64,000 nt of DNA, from positions 496,001 to 560,000 of the forward strand of contig JACZZP010000013.1 of assembly GCA_015183035.1 (NCBI GenBank). Reading direction: 5' to 3'. A program made the position numbers and the translations under genes. This document shows positions 52,569-64,000 of this stretch, piece by piece (position 1 is the first letter of the stretch; each line of letters starts with the position of its first letter). Under the pieces are notes generated by a model that did not search any database, was not told the origin of the DNA, and saw only the letters and a list, made by a program, of their open reading frames with translations. This DNA comes from Meloidogyne chitwoodi. Lineage: Eukaryota > Nematoda > Chromadorea > Rhabditida > Meloidogynidae.

Positions 52569-55500
52569 ATGCGTCCACAAGTCGGGCTACTTCAAAAACA
52601 ATTCAAAACAACAAGTTCAACAACAACAACAGCAATAAATATAAATAAATATCATTTACCTCGTTCATTGGGTACAACTGGAACAATAAATAACAATGAA
52701 TTTATTGGTGGTTTGGCATGTCTTTTACAAAAACAATTGGCTAATAATGCTCTAATTCATTTTGATAAGTTTCATTCTTCTGCTAAAATGCTAAAAGATG
52801 ATGAAAATAATAAAGGTGGAGACGGTTTTGTTTTGTTAGATGGTGATAGTGCAGAAGGAATGTTTTCTTCAGGATTACCTCCAAAATCTGTTAGAGGACA
52901 GGGATTACCTAAATGCACAAAGTGTGGAAGACCATTGAGAAATTTGAGGAATACAGTCAATGGTTAGTTTTTTTAAATTTAATTAGGACTTTTTGAATGA
53001 ATTAAATTTAAAATTTTGGAAATTCCTTGGGTTGAAATACCTTTTAAATTCTGCCGTATTTTTCTATTATTCCCCTTGTTCTGCCTTTACCTTATCCTTT
53101 TTTACAGAATAAGTTGAATATCCTTACGAGAGGGACCGCAAACCCTTGGAATTTCCAAATTTTTCAAAAAATTTCAACTTTTTAAGTAAACAACAGTTTG
53201 TATGAGTGCACTGACTGTAACATCTTCTACAGCCGTAGAGGTGGAGGTGGAGGCACTTCAGCAGATTCTAGCTATCAAACTCTCCTTCGTCAGTTACAAT
53301 TAGTTGGCCGTCTTCCTACACCAAAAGAGATTACTTCATATCTGGATAATTTTGTTGTAGGTCAGGAAGGAGCAAAGAGAGCACTTTCTTTAGGAGTGTA
53401 TGAGCATTACATGTATTTTTTTATTTTATAAATTTGTAAAAAATATGTTTTTTTAGTCGTGTTTGGTCAAATGAACGTCTTCAATATAGTTCTGCAGAAC
53501 AGTCATCAGAAATTCAGCAAACGGCTGCAGCATTTCAGCATGGATTGATAACTAGACATCATTCAAATATTGCACATATTCAGTCTACTTTTAGTCCAGA
53601 CGGTTATTTTTATTTTTGGGTTTATTGAGGGGTAATTGAGGTATTAACTTAAGGTATTTCCAAATCTTTTCCTTTTCGGCGTGTCCTATTAAACTGAATT
53701 GAATTATATTAGAAATTTAATTAACTTTCTCTGCTATTTAAATATAAATTTTTTATTTTTAGTTATGCTTCGCTTCCAGGGTGCAGCTCAGGGACGTTCA
53801 ACATCTCAGCCCTCATATTCAAAAAGTTTTTTTTGTATTTTATCATCTTTTTATTAAAATTTTTTTTAGAAAAATCCCACGGATCGTTCATAAATTTGGC
53901 TGGTTTTAAAGACGAACAGCACCAAAATGTCCGTCTAGACAAGGCTAATATAATGCTTCTTGGCCCTTCCGGTGTTGGTATGACTCAAAAAATGTTTAAA
54001 TTTTTAAAATTATTTTAAGGGAAAACTTATGTTGTGAAGGTACTTGCAAAGATTTTGAACGTTCCTTTGGCTCATTGTGATTGGTATTAATTTATTTATT
54101 TGTCAATTTTAAGACTTGGGTTAGAAACCGTTGGGATTTTTATCTTTTTTTGTCACCCGAAGTTTCTTTAAAAAAAATTTTTGTTTTGTTTTAAAGCACT
54201 TCAATGACACAAGCTGGTTATGTTGGAGAAGATGTTGAATCAGTACTTCAAAAATTATTGCAAGAAGCTGAAGGTGACGTTCTTAGAGCACAGAGAGGAA
54301 TTGTATTTTTGGATGAAGTTGATAAAATAGCAGCAACTCGTGAAGTTTCTAGTCATGCATATCGGGATGTTAGTGGTGAAGGTGTTCAACATGCAATGTT
54401 AAAAATGGTTGAAGGTTTTTATTAATTTATGGAAAATTTTTTTATTTAATTTTTCTTTAAGGTTCGGTTATGTCCGTTAAAAATGGTCGGAAAGGTCAAC
54501 AGGTTTTTTTTTAATTTTTTTAGTAAAATAAATAAAACAAAATTTGTGAGGATACCGTTCAAATGGATACAACAGATATTCTCTTCATTGGCTCTGGTGC
54601 TTTTACTGGACTTGAGAAATTAATAAGTAGAAGATTGGATAAAAATATGTTGGGATTTGGTATATTTTAATTATTAAAAAAAAATTTTTTTTTAATTTTT
54701 AAGGAGCAGCCCCACCTGTAAATACAATAACTAAAGACGATGACCTAGAGCTTGAACTTGCCAATGAAAAACGTGATCGTTTGTTAAAGCAGGTTCAGCC
54801 TGACGACTTAACAAGTTCATTTTTAAAATATTATTTTTTATTCTTAAATTTTTTATTTTTTTTATAGAGTTTGGAATTATCCCAGAATTGGTAAAAATAT
54901 ATTTTTTTTTTTAAATAATTTTTAATTATTTATTTTTAGGTTGGCCGTTTTCCCATCAGGGTACCCTTCACCAGTCTCGATAAAGAGAGTCTAAAACGTG
55001 TAATGACTGAACCAAAGAACTCAATGGTTGTACAAGAACAGGCTTATTTTAAATTACATGGTGTAAGTTTGTTTATTTCTTTTGGGCACAAAAAGTCCGC
55101 AAGTTTTGTCCGCAAGTTTAATTTTTGAACACATTGGCGAATTATTGACTTTTAATTTTTGTGAATGAAAGTTGTGAAAAAGAAGAAAAGTTGATGATAT
55201 CTTAGCAAAAATTGTTTATTTTATGCTTTTAAAATAATTAATTAATATTACTTGTGGACAAAAACTTGTGCGGACTTTTGTGTTGAAAGAAAAATAAATT
55301 CCTTAAATTATTTTTTAAATATTTGGCAATTTTTATAATATTTTTTATTTTATTTTAGGCCAAAATAGAGATTACTGAGGATGCATTAGATGAAATTGCC
55401 CAAATGGCATTAAAAGGAAGAGTTGGAGCTCGTGCTCTAATGTCCATTCTATATAATGTTTTGTGGGAAGCAAAATATAATTTGCCTGGTTCAAACTATG

Positions 55501-55821
55501 ATACAGGTTTTTTTTAAGTTTTTTCTTTTTTAATTCTAATTTTTAAAGTTCGAATCACTGGAGCAGCTGTGCGTGGTGAAGGACCACCATATGAAGTAAC
55601 GCTTAAGGAGACGACGGCAACAGGAGAAGAGCCTAACACTGAACATAAACACTCACAAAGACAGCAGCAACATCATCAGGTTTTATCTCCGGCGCAGATT
55701 GCTGTTTAAAAATTTAAATGTGCTTGAATTGTGAAAATTGAACAAATTACTAATTCAGGGAATAAAAAGTGATGGTGGTGGTGATCATCTTAAGGAACTC
55801 GAAACCAGAACGACAACGTAG
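52569..55821 (+). CDS. Mitochondrial ClpX, AAA+ unfoldase of ClpXP
   Basis: Hexameric unfoldase that feeds proteins to ClpP in the mitochondrial matrix. Start [20 protein letters not shown] is an acid-poor, hydroxylated presequence. The N-terminal zinc domain has [16 protein letters not shown] then [14 protein letters not shown] (CX2C pairs). The AAA+ part has [20 protein letters not shown], Walker A GPSGVGKT split by an intron, [20 protein letters not shown], Walker [72 protein letters not shown] and sensor 2 [20 protein letters not shown]. The last exon can end at 55709 (LSPAQIAV) or, if the intron 55680-55758 is removed, at 55821 ([20 protein letters not shown]). Both are open. Introns contain inverted-repeat elements at 53011-53165 and 55081-55290. 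Confidence 0.92.
53011..53165. repeat. Inverted-repeat element in ClpX intron
   Basis: AAATTTTGGAAATTCCTTGG at 53010 pairs with CCTTGGAATTTCCAAATTTT ending at 53164 (about 21 of 23 bases). The middle (about 110 bases) has no other structure that I see. Confidence 0.7.
55081..55290. mobile_element. Inverted-repeat element (GTCCGCAAGTTTTGTCCGCAA family) in ClpX intron
   Basis: Left GGGCACAAAAAGTCCGCAAG and right TTGTGCGGACTTTTGTGTTG are imperfect inverted repeats of about 36 bases. Their inner words are TTTTGTCCGCAAG against CTTGTGGACAAAA. It is related to the elements at 28816 and 58868. Confidence 0.72.
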
Positions 55822-57134
55822 AGAAGTGATACAATCTTGTAAAAAAGGATAATCATATGAATGGATTATGATGGAAGAAAATTATTTTTAAATAAATAAT
55901 TAATTTTGGTATGCCGTAAACTTTTTTCTCTCTCTCATTCATTCATCGTATACATGGTTTGTGGAATTAATTATTTTTTAATTTTGGAAAGAAAAAATCT
56001 TTAAATGATTTTTTTTTCGTTGTTGTTCCACAAGTCATTTTGATGATACTTTTCTTTTACAAATACGGTCCGTAATTAGTATTTGTAAATAAAATAATAT
56101 TTATTTTATTTTTTTCATAAAAATTAAAAAATAAAAAAGAATTTGTTGGCATCAAATTTAGAAAATAAAATAAATTTTTTTCTTATAAAATAAATATTAT
56201 GTTATTGCGAACTTTCTGTGTATAAAGAAGAGTATCATCATCATATAGTTTAAGAGCTCCGTAGAAAGATTATATTAATAAGATTGGACTTGTTGGTTTC
56301 CCATTATATTTTTTAGAGATAATTTTGTTTTAAAGAACTGCCCGCAGATGTGTAAATATATTATTAAAAATATTCTCTTTAATAAACCCCTAAATTTTTT
56401 CATCATTTTCTTTTCGTGATTTGTACTTCTTTTTAATCGTCCTTTTTTCTATTTCTCCCCCTTCGCTTTTAAAAATTGTTCCTCAGTATTCTCACTGTCA
56501 ACGGATATATATATTTAATTAAAAATACTATTATAATAGTAACAAAAAATATATAATATTTTATTAGGGTGATTGTCGCAAATCTGGTTGTACTTTTTTT
56601 GTATAAAGAATAAATTAGTTGATTAATTTTTTTAAACTATTTTTACTATTTTCTTATCTAATATTTTTTAAATTTTATTTTAAAAATATTTTTTATATGG
56701 AAAAGCAGGTAATTTATTTTTGATTATTAAAGAAACCTTGAAAATTTTATCATTTTTACGTCATTTTTAAAGATTATTTGAGCCATAAATTAGTCATTCA
56801 TTCCTGAACATTTAATATATTTAAAAAAAGGTGTCTAATTAATTAATGAATGTAAAAAAATATTTTGAAATTTTATTTGCCAAAAACAAAAATAGATCAA
56901 CAAAAGTAATCAATTCTTAGGGCGTTCCTTTTATTATATTTAAAAATAAAATATAAAAAATTTATTGAAACGAAAACTTTCAGTGTTTGCCATAATTCTC
57001 TCTGTTTAACATAGTCTTTTCTTTTTGTATTTCTAAGAATTAATACGTCTTAAAACTCTCTCTTTTAACTTTTAATACGATTTTTTCTCTTTTTTTCTTA
57101 ATAAGTAAGTACCCATAGCCATGATGTGGTGCGC
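55822..57134. other. Intergenic, ClpX to PTP
   Basis: AT-rich, no ORF or RNA gene seen. Several T-runs and AATAAA words follow ClpX. A pyrimidine-rich stretch lies at 57040-57105, shortly before the phosphatase start. Confidence 0.4.
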
Positions 57135-60086
57135 ATGTTCAATTTCTTAAAAAATAGATTTATCGCAATCGCTGCTTCCTCTATTGGAGGTGAAGAAAAA
57201 GTAGTAGTGCAACAGCAAAAACAGCGACATTTTTTTTCATCCACTTCCGGTGTTAACGTTACAGAGTGTGTTTCTTCTTGCTCCTATCAACATCAAAATT
57301 CATTAAATAATAATATGACAGCAACAACTACTACAATTGACCAAAATTTAATGGACGAATCATATTTTTTAAACAAATTTGATGAATATGAGAAAAATGA
57401 CAGTTGGGATAAAGTTTTTTTGGTTTGCATATTACAACCTTTTTATTAATTTTTTGATTTATATTTAACGTTTATATATTTTTTACTTTTTCTTTTTAGA
57501 AAGTTAACTCTGAGTCAGACAGCCAAGCCAAAAAGTTGAGTCTGTGCTGCAATCTTTCAAATAATTTTCATGAAAAGAATAGATACAGAAATGTGTTGCC
57601 TTGTATGTTTTTTATATTTTTTAACAATGAAAAAATTCTTTTAAGACGATCACAACAGGATAAAGCTTAAAAGCGCTTCTTCAGAGCATGAAGCTTATAT
57701 TAATGCTTCCCCGTTAGAATTACCTTTCGCTCGTCGAAATTATATATTGACTCAAGGTCCATTACCAAATACTACGGGAGATTTTTGGCAAATGATCTAC
57801 GAACAAAATGGTTTGTTTCTTTTTATTAAATTCTAAATAAAATATTTTGAAATTTTCTTTTAGTGTCAATTTGTATAATGCTCAGTAAAGTTATGGAAAA
57901 AAGCTTTGTTAAGTGAGTTGATTTTATTTTTTCTGGGTCAAGGGGTACTACCTTCGTTAATTAATTTCACAATAAGTTGTTTAATAACCTTGGAAAAAAA
58001 GTTTTTTTCAATGAAAAGAACGTCTAACCTTTCATTGACTTGCCATAATTTCAAAAGTTTATTTTTAACTTTTAGATGTCACTCATATTTTCCTCATAAA
58101 GACTCACCAAACTCTAAATGGGAGCATTTTGATTGTCAACTTGAACATGAAGAAATTAAACCAAATTATATTATTCGTCGGATTCGCCTAACTCCTTTAG
58201 ACTCCTTTTTTAAAGAAAATAATAAACAACAACAGCTTTCTAATAATTTTATTACTCCAAATAATTCACCTATAAAACCGGCTGATAATGATCAAAGTAA
58301 TGATGATACATCAACAAATGTTCAACATAAAAGTATTGTTCAAGACAAATCTAGAACAATTCATCATTTTCAGGTTTTCATTTTTTAATTATTTCATGAT
58401 TTTTTTGATTTTATCTGTCAAATTTCTACTCGAAAATTTTATTTAAAAAATTCGATGTTTCCTTTCCCCTATCAAATACTTTTTATTTTTAGTTTACAAC
58501 ATGGCCAGATTTTGGAGTTCCAGAAGATACAGACCAATTTTTAGAATTTTTGGAAGACGTTCGACGCACTCGTGAAATGATAATGTCTACTCAACAGGGA
58601 AATAATTGTTTGGAAGCTGGAGGTTCTTCTAATCAATTAAATCCTCCAGTTGTTTGTCATTGCAGTGTTAGTTTTTTTTTAAATTAATTTTTCACCTTAA
58701 AATGCTCATTTTTTTTGTATTTTTAAGGCAGGAATTGGTCGAACTGGAACTTTTGTAATTGTTGATAGTGTATTGAGTATGATTGAAATGAATAGAATTA
58801 ACAAACAAAATCAACAGACTTTAGAGGTTTTTTTTAAACATAATTTTCTTTTTTATATTATTTATTAGTACTTTTCCTTTATGGGCACAAATGTCCGCAA
58901 GTTTTGTCTGCAACTTTTTATTCCTTATTTTGGAGGCATAGGCTCATACACATAGACCATAGAGGGAACATGGCTGTCGGCAAAATTGAGGAATAAATAA
59001 GCACTTTGGAACACATCGGTAAATGATTGACAGCTATCTATGCGAATTTTTATGGAGGGAAGATGTAAAAACAAGAGAAGTTTATGCATTTGATGATATT
59101 TTAGCAAAATTGTCGATTTTATGCCTCCATAATAAGGAATAAAAAGTCGCAGACAAAACTTGCGGAAATTTGTGCCCATAAAGGAAAAGTACCTATTTAT
59201 TTAAGAATGATGCTGTTAATAATAAAGATGATGGAACAAAGCAACTAATACATTTAAATTCGTTAGAAGCTTTACTTGTTTTTATTCGAAAGGTTTTTTT
59301 TTTAATTTTTTATTAAGAAATTAAATTAATTATTTTTATTAGCATCGAATGGGTTTAATTCAAACATCTCAACAACTCCGATTTTGTTGGAAAACTATTG
59401 TTGGTTAGTTGTTTATATTTTTGATTTTTTTAAAGTATTTTTTATGTTGTTGATTTTTATGGGTCTTTTTTGGATATAATTTTTGTTTATTTTTTAAATA
59501 TTTTATATTAAAAAAAATATTTTTATTAGAATAGAAGGGTTGAGAAGCAATTGTCAGGTCGGGCAAAAAAAATTTTTCGGATTGAAAAAAGCTTCCTAAA
59601 CGAATTTAGGATAACCCCCGACAAGCCTTGTATATTTACTAATTTTATTAAAAATTTAAATTAATTTAAGTTAAAAATCTTTTCTTTTTTTTTTAATCCT
59701 TTTATTGTTTTTTAAAAGATTGGATACTTGAACAACAATTTCCTCAACCAACCTCTCCAAAATCACACTCATCATCAGCAGCATCATCTCCTTTTGTTCA
59801 CTCATCAGAAGCGGGTTTACAAGATAATGATTTAATTAATTTTTCAAGTGACAATGAAAGTAATGATAATGGAAGTAATCATGGTATAATTGACTCTTTT
59901 GATATTAATAATTTTGTGACAACAACAAAAACAGCATTAGATGGTACAAATAATAATCGAAGATCTTTACAAGTTACTTCAACTCATCAGAAAAGGGAAA
60001 CTCTGAGTCCTGGAGGAGCTTTAAATAATCAAAGTTCAACATTAAGTTCAAGAGGAGGTTCTTTAAGTCCTTCAAAATGTGCTTAA
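57135..60086 (+). CDS. Protein-tyrosine phosphatase, PTPN1/PTPN2-like
   Basis: Cytosolic or ER-associated phosphotyrosine phosphatase. Start [20 protein letters not shown], then a Gln/Thr-rich lead. The catalytic domain has [20 protein letters not shown] (KNRY motif), [50 protein letters not shown] and the WPD loop in [20 protein letters not shown]. The P-loop is [20 protein letters not shown] and the Q-loop region [35 protein letters not shown] and LTQGPLPNT match PTPN1/2. A Ser/Asn-rich insertion ([20 protein letters not shown]) interrupts the domain before the WPD loop, and the C-terminal tail is Ser/Asn-rich, ending SLSPSKCA. A 325-base inverted-repeat element fills the intron at 58829-59206. 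Confidence 0.92.
58868..59192. mobile_element. MITE with about 73-base terminal inverted repeats in PTP intron
   Basis: Left GTACTTTTCCTTTATGGGCA, CAAATGTCCGCAAGTTTTGT, CTGCAACTTTTTATTCCTTA pairs almost perfectly with the right end, TAAGGAATAAAAAGTCGCAG, ACAAAACTTGCGGAAATTTG, TGCCCATAAAGGAAAAGTAC. The inner 180 bases include TGGAGGCATAGGCTCATACA and have no transposase. It is the best-preserved member of the family also seen at 28816 and 55081. Confidence 0.88.
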
Positions 60087-60293
60087 TGTGTTTTTATTTT
60101 TTAAAAATTTGAATTTATATATATGTACACCTATATAATACATTTTTGACTCTAAAATAAAGCATTTGTTAGTATTTTTTTAATGTTTTTCTTTTTTTGT
60201 TTAAAAATTTATACAAAATTAAAGTTTTCTTTGAAGAGGTTTTTTATGTTTTTATTTTATTTTTTTAATTAGAATTGAAAAAGAACAATCAAA

Positions 60294-62168
60294 ATGTCTT
60301 CTGAAAGCAATGACAATATATTAAATGACCATTTATTACACTATAATAATAATAATAGTAATGAGAAGCAACAGAGTACAACAGCAACAAGGTTGGGAGT
60401 TTTTAAATATTTTTTGTTTTGAAAATAACGTGGGACACTTGGAAACGTATGGGAGGGTTTTGTATTTTTTGTTCTTTTCTATTTAGTTTTTTTTCTGAAT
60501 TAATTGTCATGAGTGTCCATTAGATGTTTTGTAGCTGTCTAAAGTCCAAAAATTTTATTTAATTTTTCTCTTAAATTTTGCTACGTTTTTTGAACGTTTT
60601 TAAGTACTTTTTTTACTATTATTTCTTTTTTTTCTCCCTTTTTTTAAAACAAATAGGTAATTTTGTTTTAAAAAACGCACTGAGAAAAATAGGAAATGAC
60701 GCACTAAAAATATTACACAAATAAAAAATAATTACACAATTTAATTTTATCTCTTTGGGGGTTTTTTCAACTGTTGTTATTACTCTTCATCTTTTCCGTT
60801 TTTTTTAAATTTTTCACTAATTTTTGAAAAATGCGCACTCAATTTTAACACTTAAATTGTTAAATTCTTTTTCCAATCTTTTTTTTTAATTATTTTCTTT
60901 TTATGTTTAGTATTTTTGTGATTTTTTGTGGTTAAGATTTTCCACATTTGTTTTTGATTATAAAAAGTATCACAAAATTAGCAAAAGATTTATTTAAAAA
61001 ATTTAGTGTATATTTCCCGTATACTCAAAGATATTTGAGTGAATAAAAATAAATAGTATATAAGGTTGTTCGGTGGTGCAGTTGGTTGTGCACTGGGTTT
61101 GAGCCTTTTCCATGAAGGTTCGATTCCGTCTACCGTCCTCATATTTTCTGCTTGATTACTTTAATATTGTCTTATTTTATTCGATTTTTAGTGGTGTAAT
61201 TAAATAAAAATAAATTTGTTTGTTGATTTTATCTGTGTACTCACTGGAATTTTTAAAAACGCGTGTTTTATAGTTTTTGAGCAATTCTTGACTAAATATA
61301 GAATTTATATTAAAAGAAAATAGTAATTAATTTAAAAATGTGTGTTCTTTTTTATCAATCAAACAAATAAAATGTAATCAATCGTATATATCTTTATTTC
61401 CGGGCAAATAAAAGAAATAAAAAATTAAAAAAAAAAAGAGTAAAAAAAGAAAGAAAAAGAGGGGGGACCAACAAAAATAATACATATTAATCATTAAAAG
61501 AAGATAAAATAAAACTTTTTTTAAAAATAAAGTAAATTTAGAGTTATTAATTAATTAGGAGAATTTAAAGAAAAATGGAAGGAAAAATGTAAAAAATATT
61601 TAAATTAATTCATTTTGGATTTGTTTTATAATAATTCAAATATAAAATACTTTCCCAGTTTTGTTTTTATTTGAATTTACAGTTTTGGGGAAAGATTATC
61701 ACAAGGGAAATATTATGTAAATTTATTCTGACCTTTTATGTCAATTAATTGATTTATAGCAGTTAAAATGCTTAGAGGGAAATGTTAAATATCTAAATTT
61801 ATTAAAATAAATATATTGTCTCTGTAGCTTAGTTGGTAGAGCGTCCGACTCGTGTGTTGGTGCAATTTAAATGGTCACCGGTTCGAACCCATTTGTGGTT
61901 AAACATTTAAATTTTTTGTATTTTCTTTCTTTTATCTAATTTTCTATAAAAAAAATTTTTTTTTTAATTTGTTTTGTTCAGACGTGAAACAGTTGAACGT
62001 ATCAAACGCAGTCTACGTAAAATTGAAAATCAAAGGAATACTCGTTTATTTTATTTTAATTTTTTCTTACAAAATTGGAGAAAATTAGCATTTGGTGGAA
62101 CTTTTATTTGTGCTGCTTTATCTTTTTTTATTTATTTTTGGTTAAATAATCAGGAGAGAAAAAAATGA
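60294..62168 (+). CDS. Small single-pass membrane protein, unrecognised
   Basis: Two exons are inferred: 60294-60391 (MSSESNDNILNDHLLHYNNN, NSNEKQQSTTATR) and about 61981-62168 (RETVERIKRSLRKIENQRNT, RLFYFNFFLQNWRKLAFGGT, FICAALSFFIYFWLNNQERK). The joint ACAAG/gttggg to ttcag/ACGTGAA is in frame and gives about 95 residues. The C-terminal half has a basic amphipathic helix and one membrane segment (LAFGGTFICAALSFFIYFWL) with a short charged tail. The start lies 208 bases after the phosphatase stop, with an acceptor-like TTTAATTAG before it, so the two may form an operon. The 1.6-kb intron contains two tRNA-like elements. I do not recognise the family. Confidence 0.55.
61064..61140 (+). pseudogene. 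tRNA-like element in intron
   Basis: GGTTGTTCGGTGGTGCAGTT carries an A-box-like word, and GAAGGTTCGATTCCGTCTAC is a good B box. About 77 bases, but acceptor and anticodon stems do not form. Same strand as the host gene. Confidence 0.6.
61818..61898 (+). pseudogene. tRNA-Thr(CGT)-like pseudogene in intron
   Basis: GTCTCTGTAGCTTAGTTGGT, AGAGCGTCCGACTCGTGTGT and CACCGGTTCGAACCCATTTG resemble a tRNA-Thr with anticodon CGT. The D arm and B box are good. The anticodon loop is one base short, the variable region is enlarged, and the acceptor strands do not pair. Probable pseudogene. Confidence 0.6.
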
Positions 62169-64000
62169 TTATAAACTCTTTTTTTTTAATTTATAAGAGT
62201 TTTAAAGAGGTCCATCCCTAAAGATCGAAACCCAAAAGATTGAGAATCGCATGAAGACAATTTGTGAACTTGCCAGTTCGGTCAAATCTCTTAAAACAAT
62301 TTGGTCCATTTCAAACTTGGACCTTCAAGGAGTGTTTTATTAAATGACCGAACTGGCAAGTTCACAAAGCTTCATGCGATCTTACGATCTTTTGGGTTTC
62401 GATCATTTGGGTTGACCTGTTTTAAAGAGGTCAGAAGATTTATTATTAGCAAATAATGTTTATATTTTATTTATTGTGATCTGAAATATATTTTTATTTT
62501 TAAAAATATTCGTACACTCTTCTAAATTTATTTTTTTTTAATTTTAAATTTTTTAAAGAAAAATAATAAATTAAATTTTATTTTCTTCATTTTACAGATT
62601 TATAATCTTAAATAATTTGTGAATTTCTTATATATAAAATTATTGTTTTCCATTCTAAAAAAAAAAAAAGTTGTGAACTTATAATCCTCCAATCTTTTTA
62701 TTTTTTAAATAAACAAAGTTTGTTTATTTTTCCGTCTAATTTTTATTAAAATAAATATTTATTAGTGGATGAATATATTTTAATAAAAAAATAAGCAAAA
62801 GTTTATTTTTATTTTTAAGGCTTCCACCCATTTTATCGAATATTAATAAATTTATTTATTAATTCTAAAAAATAAAGTTATATTTTTTTACCACAATAGC
62901 AGAAATAAATTTTTGTGGGATTGCTTTTATTATTTTAAATTTAAATAAAAATATTTTTTAATTAATTAATTTTTAAAATATTATTTTTTAGGAAATAATA
63001 TTTTATTTATTTTTAATTTATCTCCTCATTTTTTACTTTTTTTCCTTTTATTTTCTTTAAATGTCCACAAATCCCCAATTTTGTCCTTAGGCGTTAGTTT
63101 CTTCTTTAAATGGCTTCACACAAATAAATGCAATTTTGGGGGAATGCTAAAGACTTTAAAAAATAAAAGAGGGGACAATTCCTTATTTTTATTTATTTTT
63201 TTTTCTTTCCTTGTTGAGTGAATGAATTTTTAAGCGAAGTAAAGGGTGATAAGTGCCTTTCTTTTCTTTTATTTTTTAGCGGTGAGTGACGGGTACCTCT
63301 AGGGCATTCTTAGCAAAAAAAAAATGAAAGGAAATTAGTAATAAAATGAATGAAAGAAAAAAAAATTTTTTTCTTTCAACAAATAAATTTAGAAAAAAGG
63401 GAAATATATTTTTCTATTAGTCAAGTTTTGTTTGATAAAATAAAAAAAAAAGTTTTTTTTGAATGAATTTTTGCCCACCCAAAATTTTAATTAAAGATTT
63501 GATCCAAAATAAAATTATATATTATTTATATTTATTGGACCGATATTTTTATTTTCAGTCTCTAACACTTTTATTTTCACAGGTCGTTTCATTGCCGCAC
63601 TCAAATAAAAAATTAATTTAAAAAAAATAATTTTTTTTAATTTTTAAACTAAGAAAAGTCAAATTTAGGATAATAAAAAATTTATTTATTCTATAAAATA
63701 GTCGAAAAAATAATTGAATATTTATTTTTTCTATTTTTTTATTATTTTAATTTTTTAAAGCTTCCGGATGTCTCTTCTCTTTACATTTTTTTTCTTTTAA
63801 AATTATTTTTTTCCTTTTTTCAATATTGTTGGTTTTAAATTTAAAAATAAACAAATATTTTGTTACACTAAAACATTTTGAAATTTAAAAAAATTAAAAT
63901 ATTTTTTTAATTTCTTATTTTTAAGGTTATTAGAGAGAAAATATTATTAAATCAATTTATATGTATATATATTTTAATAAAACTTTGTTAGTTGCAAGTT
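62169..64000. other. Intergenic AT-rich DNA to window end
   Basis: Beyond the inverted-repeat element at 62223-62404 I see no gene. 62450-64000 is A/T-rich with long T and A runs and no long ORF. A slightly richer patch at 63230-63310 (GTGAGTGACGGGTACCTCTA) has no coding or RNA signature. Confidence 0.45.
62223..62404. mobile_element. Inverted-repeat element with flanking 14-base direct repeats
   Basis: Left GATCGAAACCCAAAAGATTG, AATCGCATGAAGACAATTTG, TGAACTTGCCAGTTCGGTCA pairs with right TGACCGAACTGGCAAGTTCA, CAAAGCTTCATGCGATC, GATCTTTTGGGTTTCGATC. Arms are about 60 bases. GTTTTAAAGAGGTC occurs directly at both sides (62199-62212 and 62419-62432), which could be an insertion duplication or part of the element. 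No coding capacity. Confidence 0.78.

Overview
The window is AT-rich eukaryotic nuclear DNA (I estimate about 20-25% GC by eye) with many short exons, many introns of about 40-100 bases ending in TTTTTAG or TTTTCAG, and acceptor-like sites just upstream of several start codons. Gene content (katanin p60, CHMP6, KATNIP, a Phox2/CEH-17-type homeobox, Rab27, DPP8/9, ClpX) is that of a nematode. Base composition, intron style and repeat load fit a plant-parasitic root-knot nematode (Meloidogyne-like). The species call is inference.

Layout. 2-8.4 kb (+): katanin p60 ATPase, the ESCRT-III subunit CHMP6/VPS20 (with a 5S rRNA gene antisense in its last intron), and a HAD phosphatase. 8.7-10.7 kb (-): a chromodomain protein. 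11.2-14.2 kb: a ubiquitin cluster. Ubiquitin-L40 (-) stands head-to-head with an unusual ubiquitin-S20 fusion (+), followed by a truncated third copy in which ubiquitin is broken but S20 is intact. 14.3-17.3 kb (-): a Phox2-like paired-class homeobox gene with a 1-kb foldback element in its first intron. 18.4-22.0 kb (+): a KATNIP-like gene with minisatellites. 22.1-23.4 kb (-): a CSRNP-type gene with a tRNA-Ala(CGC) in an intron. 23.9-26.1 kb (+): an SREK1-like splicing factor. 26.5-30.6 kb (+): DPP8/9. 31.9-33.6 kb (+): Rab27. 34.0-38.1 kb (-): a secreted single-LDLa protein. 38.1-43.1 kb: a gene desert with repeat arrays. 43.1-46.6 kb (-): a GH47 alpha-mannosidase. 47.0-48.3 kb: two foldback elements, apparently nested. 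48.5-50.9 kb (+): NDUFB7 and an unrecognised protein, possibly an operon. 52.6-55.8 kb (+): mitochondrial ClpX. 57.1-62.2 kb (+): a PTPN1/2-like phosphatase and a small membrane protein, possibly an operon. The rest is AT-rich sequence with no recognisable gene.

The strongest candidate for something undescribed is the ubiquitin cluster. The known ubiquitin ribosomal fusions are to L40 and S27a (plus a ubiquitin-like protein fused to S30). Here ubiquitin is fused in frame to ribosomal protein S20 and keeps the first eight residues of the L40 extension at the joint, which records how it arose. The other notable layer is repetitive: several inverted-repeat element families, tRNA-like Pol III elements in introns, and at least ten otherwise different minisatellites that share the word TTCTGATTTT.
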